Of a stretch of 64,000 nucleotides of DNA, positions 59,467 through 64,000 are shown piece by piece. How positions within the stretch are numbered: position 1 is the first letter of the stretch; each line of letters starts with the position of its first letter. Position numbers and translations under genes: made by a program. This stretch comes from JABAYQ01 sp018608925. Lineage in GTDB: Bacteria; Bacteroidota; Bacteroidia; Flavobacteriales; UBA7312. Where the stretch lies: NCBI GenBank assembly GCA_037625715.1, contig JASJHQ010000035.1:65239-129238 (forward strand), in the 5' to 3' direction. Under the pieces are notes generated by a model. That model saw nothing but the letters and a program-made list of their open reading frames with translations. It was not told the origin of the DNA and did no database searches.

Positions 59467-62271
59467 ATGAAAAAATCATTAGGTTTATTTACCTTACTAC
59501 TTTCTTGTTCTTCCTTCTTGTTTGCTCAAACGTTAGTAAACAAAATTACTCCAGTTAACGATTATGATATTGCTTATGAAGAGTGGCAATTAGACAATGG
59601 TCTTACATTAATAATACATGAAGATCATTCTGATCCTATAGTTCATGTAGAGATGACATATCATGTTGGTTCTAATAGAGAGCAAATTGGTATGACAGGT
59701 TTTGCTCACTTTTTTGAGCACATGATGTTTCAAGGATCAGATAATGTTGCTGATGAAGAGCATTTCAAAATCGTTTCTGAATCTGGAGGTACGTTAAATG
59801 GTACAACCAATAGAGACAGGACTAATTACTTTGAAACTTTACCTTCTAATCAATTAGAAACAGCTTTATGGTTAGAATCTGACAGAATGGGTTTTTTCTT
59901 AGACGCTGTAACAGATAAGAAATTTGAAAACCAAAGAAATGCAGTTAAAAACGAAAAGAGTCAAAATCAAATAAATGTTCCTTACGGAATGCTTTACGAA
60001 GTAATGGGGCAGGTGTTGTATCCTAAAGGCCATCCTTATAGCTGGCCAACTATTGGTTATGTTGATGACTTAGATAGAGTTACTGTTGATGAGCTTAAAG
60101 AGTTCTTTATGAGATGGTATGGTCCAAATAACGCTTATTTAGTTATTTCTGGTGATGTAGATCCTACAAATGTTGTAGAATTAGTAAACAAATATTTTGG
60201 CTCAATTCCTAGAGGACAAGAGGTTAGAAACTTAACAAAAAAGAAAGTAATATTAGCACAGAACAAATACAAGAAATTTGCAGATAGAATTTATTTCCCT
60301 TTAGCTGCATTTGTTTATCCTACTGTACCTAATTACCACAGAGATGAGCCAGCTTTAGATGCTTTGGCTGATATGATGGGAGGTGGTAATAATTCTCCAT
60401 TTTACAAATCATTTGTTAAAACAGAAAAAGCAGTAGACGCTTCGGTATCTCATCCTTGTGCAGAATTGTCTGGTGAGTTTATGATAAGCGTTGTGTCTTA
60501 TCCTAATTTTACATTTGCGGAAACAGAAGAAGAAGTTAATACTTTGTTAAATGATTTTGAAGCTAACATTACAGATGAAGCTTTAGATCGTTTCAAATCT
60601 AAAATGAGATCAAACATTATTGATGGGCTTTCTAGTGTTGCAGGAAAAGCATCTCAACTTACATCTTGGGCATATTTATTAGATGAGCCATATAATTTTA
60701 GTGATGACATTAATAGATACCAAAATATTACTAAAGAAGATGTTATAAAAGTATACAAGAAATACATTAAAAATAAGAACTCTGTTGCTATTGATTATTT
60801 CCCACTTCCTCCAACTTCAGAAGATTCTGTGAGAAGCATCAATCCTTACGCTAATGTTCCTTTTCAAAAGGATCCTCAATATGATGGATTATCTTATAAC
60901 AAACCTACTGATAGTTTTGATAGAGGCGCTCGCCCTGTTGCTGGCCCTGCTAAAGCTGTTAATGTTCCTGTTTATTTTGAAAAAAACATAAGCAATGCAG
61001 AATCTAATTATAACATACCTGTAATTGGAGCTGAGTCAAACGAAGTTCCTAAGGTTTACCTTTTAATTACATTAGAAGGTGGAGATTTGCTTATTGCCGA
61101 TGAAATTAAAAAAGCTGGACTTCCTGAGTTAACTGCTTCTATGTTAAATGAGGGGACTGAAAATTATTCGACAGAAGAAATTAGTTCTATGCTAGATGAT
61201 TTAGGTAGTAGTATCCGATTTAGTTCTGATTCTAGAACATCTACTATATTCGTTACTAGTTTAGTAGGAAACTTAGATAAAACAATCGAAATTTTAAAAG
61301 AAAAGTTGTTTATGCCTGGCTTCCGTGCTGAAGATTTTAAAAGAGTAAATAAGCAGTATAGAGAATCTATAAACAATAGCAAAAAGTCTGCTAACAACAT
61401 GGCTAGTCAAGCTATGGCTGGTCTTCTTTATGGTAAAACAATAAGAGGAATAAGTCCTTCTGTAAAAGGAGTTGAGAAACTAAAATTACAAGATGTTAAA
61501 GACTTTTACAGCAAGCAATACAATCCTAATTTAGCTAGTTTAGTTGTAGTAGGGGATGTTACTCAAGAAGCTATTATGCCTCAATTGAGCTTTTTAAACA
61601 ATTGGAAAGGGGATAAGATAAGCTTCAACAAAGTGTTGCCAGTCGAAGAGATTAATGGAAGAACTGTTCATTTAGTTCACAAACCAGGTCCTCAATCAAT
61701 TATTATTTTAGGCCATCATGCTTTAAAATACGATACTGAAGGAGAATACTTCAAAGCAAATGTGATGAACTTTGTTTTTGGTGGAGCATTTAATAGTAGA
61801 TTAAACCTGAATTTAAGAGAAGATAAAGGGTTTACTTACGGAATTAGATCTGGCTTTAATGGAGACGAAAACGATGGAGTCTTTTACATTCAGTCTTCTG
61901 TTCGTTCCGAAGCTACAGATAGCGCATTAACTGAGATTTACCTAGAAATGAATAACTACCTTTCTAATGGTATAACAGAAAGCGAATTAGAATTTACTAA
62001 AAGTGCTATCATTAATTCGGATGCTTTAAAATACGAAACAGCATTTCAGAAATCTAGATTCCTTGCTCGTATTCAGCGTTATGGACTAGATAGAGAGTTT
62101 ACTAAAAGACAAAACCAAATTATAAACAACATTACTGTTGAAGAGATTAATGCTTTAGCAAAAAAGCATATTGATCAAAATAATCATGCAGTAGTTGTCG
62201 TTGGTAATAAATACGCACTTAAAAAATCTTTAGCAAAGTTTGGTAAAGTAGAAGAATTAAAAATTAAATAA
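59467..62271 (+). CDS. M16 family zinc metallopeptidase, two-domain secreted form
   Basis: A 934-residue protein with a signal peptide (cleavage likely after LFA, residue 20; an LLSC stretch offers a weaker lipoprotein alternative). The first half has the inverted zinc motif HFFEH at residues 81-85 and the distal glutamate in NAVKNEKSQN near 160. The second half (from about 510) resembles M16 but lacks an HxxEH, as normal for the inactive half. Processing-peptidase or pitrilysin-like peptide degradation in the periplasm is likely. The TPR gene follows after 11 bases. Confidence 0.93.
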   Translation: MKKSLGLFTLLLSCSSFLFAQTLVNKITPVNDYDIAYEEWQLDNGLTLIIHEDHSDPIVHVEMTYHVGSNREQIGMTGFAHFFEHMMFQGSDNVADEEHFKIVSESGGTLNGTTNRDRTNYFETLPSNQLETALWLESDRMGFFLDAVTDKKFENQRNAVKNEKSQNQINVPYGMLYEVMGQVLYPKGHPYSWPTIGYVDDLDRVTVDELKEFFMRWYGPNNAYLVISGDVDPTNVVELVNKYFGSIPRGQEVRNLTKKKVILAQNKYKKFADRIYFPLAAFVYPTVPNYHRDEPALDALADMMGGGNNSPFYKSFVKTEKAVDASVSHPCAELSGEFMISVVSYPNFTFAETEEEVNTLLNDFEANITDEALDRFKSKMRSNIIDGLSSVAGKASQLTSWAYLLDEPYNFSDDINRYQNITKEDVIKVYKKYIKNKNSVAIDYFPLPPTSEDSVRSINPYANVPFQKDPQYDGLSYNKPTDSFDRGARPVAGPAKAVNVPVYFEKNISNAESNYNIPVIGAESNEVPKVYLLITLEGGDLLIADEIKKAGLPELTASMLNEGTENYSTEEISSMLDDLGSSIRFSSDSRTSTIFVTSLVGNLDKTIEILKEKLFMPGFRAEDFKRVNKQYRESINNSKKSANNMASQAMAGLLYGKTIRGISPSVKGVEKLKLQDVKDFYSKQYNPNLASLVVVGDVTQEAIMPQLSFLNNWKGDKISFNKVLPVEEINGRTVHLVHKPGPQSIIILGHHALKYDTEGEYFKANVMNFVFGGAFNSRLNLNLREDKGFTYGIRSGFNGDENDGVFYIQSSVRSEATDSALTEIYLEMNNYLSNGITESELEFTKSAIINSDALKYETAFQKSRFLARIQRYGLDREFTKRQNQIINNITVEEINALAKKHIDQNNHAVVVVGNKYALKKSLAKFGKVEELKIK

Positions 62272-62282
62272 AAACTGTAATT

Positions 62283-63434
62283 ATGAATAAAAGTGTTTTT
62301 CTAGCCTTAACTATAGCAGTATCTTTAAACGTATCTGCTCAGAAAAGTAACGTTCAAAACGCATATAAGTCGCTTAAAAAGGATAAAATTCCTGAAGCTA
62401 TTGAGTATATTGAACTAGCATCTAAAAATGAGTCCACATCTAACGATGTTAAAATGCATAACTATAGAGGTCAAATATTTTTTGAAGTGCATTCTAACTC
62501 AGAGTACAGATCATTAGATAAAATGGCTATTCTTAAATGTGCAAATAGCTGGCAAGCAATGTATAACCATCCTAAAGTAGGTAAGTGGTTTGATCAGGAT
62601 CTAGTAAATTCTAACATTACTAAAGCTGGTGTTGGCTTGTATAACAAAGGAGTAGAGCTATATTCTAAAAAAGATTTTGATACTGCTAAGTTGATGTATA
62701 ACAAGATTTTTGATTTATTTCCTTTAGATGAAAGCAAAAGCTTGAGCCGTTCTAATGTAACTAAGGAAGCAGTTTATTTAAATCTTTACTATGCTTGTGC
62801 TGCACAAGGAGATATTGCTGGTTCTAAAGAAAACTTGCAAGAACTAATCGATGCTTCTTACCAAGATCCTCAGATATATGCTTATATGTCAGAAATTTAC
62901 CAAAAAGAAGGTAACACAGATAAAGCATTAGCTATTATTAAAGAAGGTAGAGAGTACTTTGATACAGATGTAGATTTAATAATTTTCGAATTAAACTTCT
63001 ATTTAGGAGCAGAGGATTTCGTTAAAGCGGAAGAGTTATTGAAATTAGCTGTTAAAGAAGATCCTAATAACGAAAAGCTATTTTTTGCATTAGGAACTAG
63101 TTATGATAATTTAGGCGAATTTGAGAAAGCTCAAGACGCTTATAAAGAAGCTGTAAGTATTGATCCTAATTTTTATGATGCAAATTATAACCTAGGAATT
63201 ATGTTTTATAATAAAGCTGGAGAACTGCTTAAAAAAGCAAATGATACTCGCGATTATAAAAAAGCAGACGTAATTAAGAATAATGCAGAGTCTATTATGT
63301 TTAAGAGCTTACCATACATCGAAACTTGTTATAGACTACAACCAGATGATAAAAACATTCTTATTGTCTTAAAAGAGCTTTATTACAGAAATGGTGACGA
63401 TGTTAAGTATAAAGAGATTGTCAGTAAACTATAA
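62283..63434 (+). CDS. Exported TPR-repeat protein
   Basis: A 383-residue protein. It starts with a signal peptide (FLALTIAVSLNVSAQ, cleavage after VSA). The rest is helical repeats: AVYLNLYYACAAQGDIAGSKENL, YAYMSEIYQKEGNTDKALAIIKEG, and the textbook TPR KLFFALGTSYDNLGEFEKAQDAYKEAVSIDPN followed by DANYNLGIMFYNKAGELL. It is probably a periplasmic scaffold. Its tight link to the M16 peptidase (11 bases) suggests they work together, but no direct evidence shows this. A hairpin terminator follows. Confidence 0.88.
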   Translation: MNKSVFLALTIAVSLNVSAQKSNVQNAYKSLKKDKIPEAIEYIELASKNESTSNDVKMHNYRGQIFFEVHSNSEYRSLDKMAILKCANSWQAMYNHPKVGKWFDQDLVNSNITKAGVGLYNKGVELYSKKDFDTAKLMYNKIFDLFPLDESKSLSRSNVTKEAVYLNLYYACAAQGDIAGSKENLQELIDASYQDPQIYAYMSEIYQKEGNTDKALAIIKEGREYFDTDVDLIIFELNFYLGAEDFVKAEELLKLAVKEDPNNEKLFFALGTSYDNLGEFEKAQDAYKEAVSIDPNFYDANYNLGIMFYNKAGELLKKANDTRDYKKADVIKNNAESIMFKSLPYIETCYRLQPDDKNILIVLKELYYRNGDDVKYKEIVSKL

Positions 63435-63453
63435 TTTATTACAATTCATATAT

Positions 63454-63487
63454 AAAAGAAGAGGATATTAGTATTCTCTTCTTTTTT
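63454..63487 (+). terminator. Terminator after the TPR gene
   Basis: A 10-bp perfect stem AAAAGAAGAG/CTCTTCTTTT (63454-63463 and 63476-63485). It is extended inward by four more pairs around the loop TTAG and continues into TT at 63486-63487. It ends the M16-TPR transcript. Confidence 0.82.
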
Positions 63488-63642
63488 GTCTCTTAAAATC
63501 TATTTAACATAATATTAATTATGATTCACTTATGGTGATACCTTTGGATTGGGTGTAATTGTGTGGATATAAATTATTATAATATTCTTTAGCAATAATT
63601 CTAAATTTTAAAAGTCTGAGAATTGAATTTTTGAAACTAAAG

Positions 63643-63656
63643 CGCACAATTGTGCG
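63643..63656. promoter_or_regulatory. 14-bp perfect palindrome, possible operator
   Basis: CGCACAATTGTGCG reads the same on both strands. It is GC-capped in a very AT-rich background and lies 49 bases upstream of a -7 element. This suits binding of a dimeric regulator for the gene at 63777; no regulator is identified. Confidence 0.45.
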
Positions 63657-63704
63657 AAAACATAGAGAATAAAATCTTTTAACTTTAAAAAATATAAAAA
63701 TGTG

Positions 63705-63712
63705 TAACTTTG
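63705..63712 (+). promoter_or_regulatory. -7 element before the partial membrane-protein gene
   Basis: TAACTTTG, an exact TAnnTTTG, 64 bases before the ATG at 63777. A partial match (GATATTTG, one mismatch) is found nearer, around 63724-63731. Confidence 0.45.
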
Positions 63713-63776
63713 GTATTGAACTTGATATTTGCTTTTAAATAAGCAATTCCCTGTTATTTACTTAAAGCCAACTCTT

Positions 63777-64000
63777 ATGATATTACTAAATATTTCTTTA
63801 GAAGAAATAAATTACTTTTTTAAATGTTTATCTTTTTTTAAAGAAAATTCCGACTTTTTTTTATTCTGTGGCACATTATCTTCAATAGCCGTTGTTTTAT
63901 TTAATAATCGTAAAACAAACAAACTGTCTAAAGAATATAAAATAAGAGACGTTAAACTAGCTAATGATTTTAAAGATAGAGATGAGAAATTAGCCAAAGA
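63777..64000 (+). CDS. Hypothetical membrane protein, partial (runs off the right edge)
   Basis: An open frame from the ATG at 63777 to the window end, 74 codons without a stop. It reads a short amphipathic start (ISLEEINYFFKCLSFFKEN), a hydrophobic span (DFFLFCGTLSSIAVVLF), then a strongly charged region (NNRKTNKLSKEYKIRDVKLANDF). This is typical of a single-span protein with a cytoplasmic tail. I cannot name a family. The opposite strand has a shorter overlapping frame which I regard as a shadow. Context (palindrome and -7 element upstream) supports this being the real gene. Confidence 0.55.
   Translation, partial: MILLNISLEEINYFFKCLSFFKENSDFFLFCGTLSSIAVVLFNNRKTNKLSKEYKIRDVKLANDFKDRDEKLAK

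Larger units (their letters stand above)
63435..63776. other. Longest gene-free stretch of the window
   Basis: These 342 bases hold the terminator of the TPR gene at the left, a 14-bp palindrome at 63643-63656, a -7 element at 63705-63712 and a single DnaA-box-like TGTGGATAT at 63562-63570 (one mismatch). I see no open reading frame of note and no tRNA cloverleaf on either strand. Confidence 0.6.

Noticed and set aside
63562..63570. DnaA-box-like TGTGGATAT
   Set aside because: One mismatch and no second copy nearby; a single near-match is expected by chance in 64 kb.
63812..63997. 61-codon minus-strand open frame at the right edge
   Set aside because: It overlaps the plus-strand frame from 63777, which reads as a plausible membrane protein through the window end and has promoter-like sequence upstream; the minus frame has no such support.
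1..64000. Defence island, prophage, integron or insertion sequence
   Set aside because: No transposase, integrase, restriction enzyme, Cas gene, terminal repeats or spacer array is seen; genes are core functions in tight operons with even base composition by eye.

Overview
This is an AT-rich, gene-dense stretch of chromosome from a member of the Bacteroidota, most likely order Flavobacteriales. The evidence is direct: gldF/gldG of the gliding/type IX secretion (T9SS) gene set, a secreted protein with a C-terminal T9SS sorting domain, the Bacteroidota-type RNA polymerase omega subunit, conserved Bacteroidota families (DUF4835, DUF6913), and many intergenic copies of the Bacteroidota -7 promoter element TAnnTTTG. 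I see no phage, insertion sequence, CRISPR array, tRNA or rRNA, and no clear sign of horizontally acquired DNA. It is mainly core housekeeping sequence, read almost end to end by short operons on both strands.

Layout. 1-3244 (-): SAM hydrolase, a small ABM-domain protein, gldF and a gldG cut by the window edge. 3350-5237 (+): phoH-purC. 5274-5990 (-): pirin. 6071-6592 (+): flavin reductase. 11725-6566 (-): ferredoxin, unknown secreted protein, serC, serA, DUF1015, yggS. 11780-12799 (+): LuxC-type acyl-CoA reductase. 14274-12796 (-): beta-helix lipoprotein. 14399 (+): rpmE. 16732-14673 (-): DUF423 and pckA. 16793 (+): saccharopine-dehydrogenase-like protein. 20824-18111 (-): long-form GAPDH, half-size membrane protein, trmN6. 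20941-26519 (+): dapF, GNAT, seven-heme cytochrome with TPRs, mltG, phosphohexomutase. 27831-26568 (-): tag and peroxiredoxin. 27895-30968 (+): ettA and the T9SS cargo protein. 35404-30951 (-): dnaA, LMW-PTP, RsmI-like methylase, SRPBCC protein, LptF/G permease. 37139-35567 (-): a 5'-nucleotidase split into two genes. 37245-39243 (+): SPFH protein, thioesterase, aquaporin. 42593-39227 (-): ribD, DMT transporter, YigZ, M42 peptidase. 42622-46890 (+): prmC, ligA, DUF6913, dapA. 48117-46876 (-): alpha-oxoamine synthase. 48248-54020 (+): bamD, rpoZ, coaBC, DUF4835, recN, fabI. 56623-54083 (-): clpC. 56820-63434 (+): gyrA, M16 peptidase, TPR protein. An unknown membrane protein runs off the right edge from 63777.

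Working together, the genes cover replication and repair (dnaA, gyrA, ligA, recN, tag), central carbon metabolism (pckA, gap, phosphohexomutase), serine, lysine/diaminopimelate, riboflavin, CoA and purine synthesis, envelope assembly (bamD, LptF/G, mltG, fabI) and T9SS/gliding (gldFG).

I did not find an obviously new defence or mobile system. The points that most merit a second look are: a seven-heme TPR lipoprotein inside a cell-wall/central-metabolism operon; a 5'-nucleotidase whose two halves carry different-looking export signals; a set of genes whose -7 promoter element lies only 3-6 bases from the ATG, implying leaderless or nearly leaderless mRNAs; a 14-bp perfect palindrome in the only gene-free stretch longer than 300 bases; and two kinds of convergent gene junction (shared two-way terminators versus overlapping coding ends).
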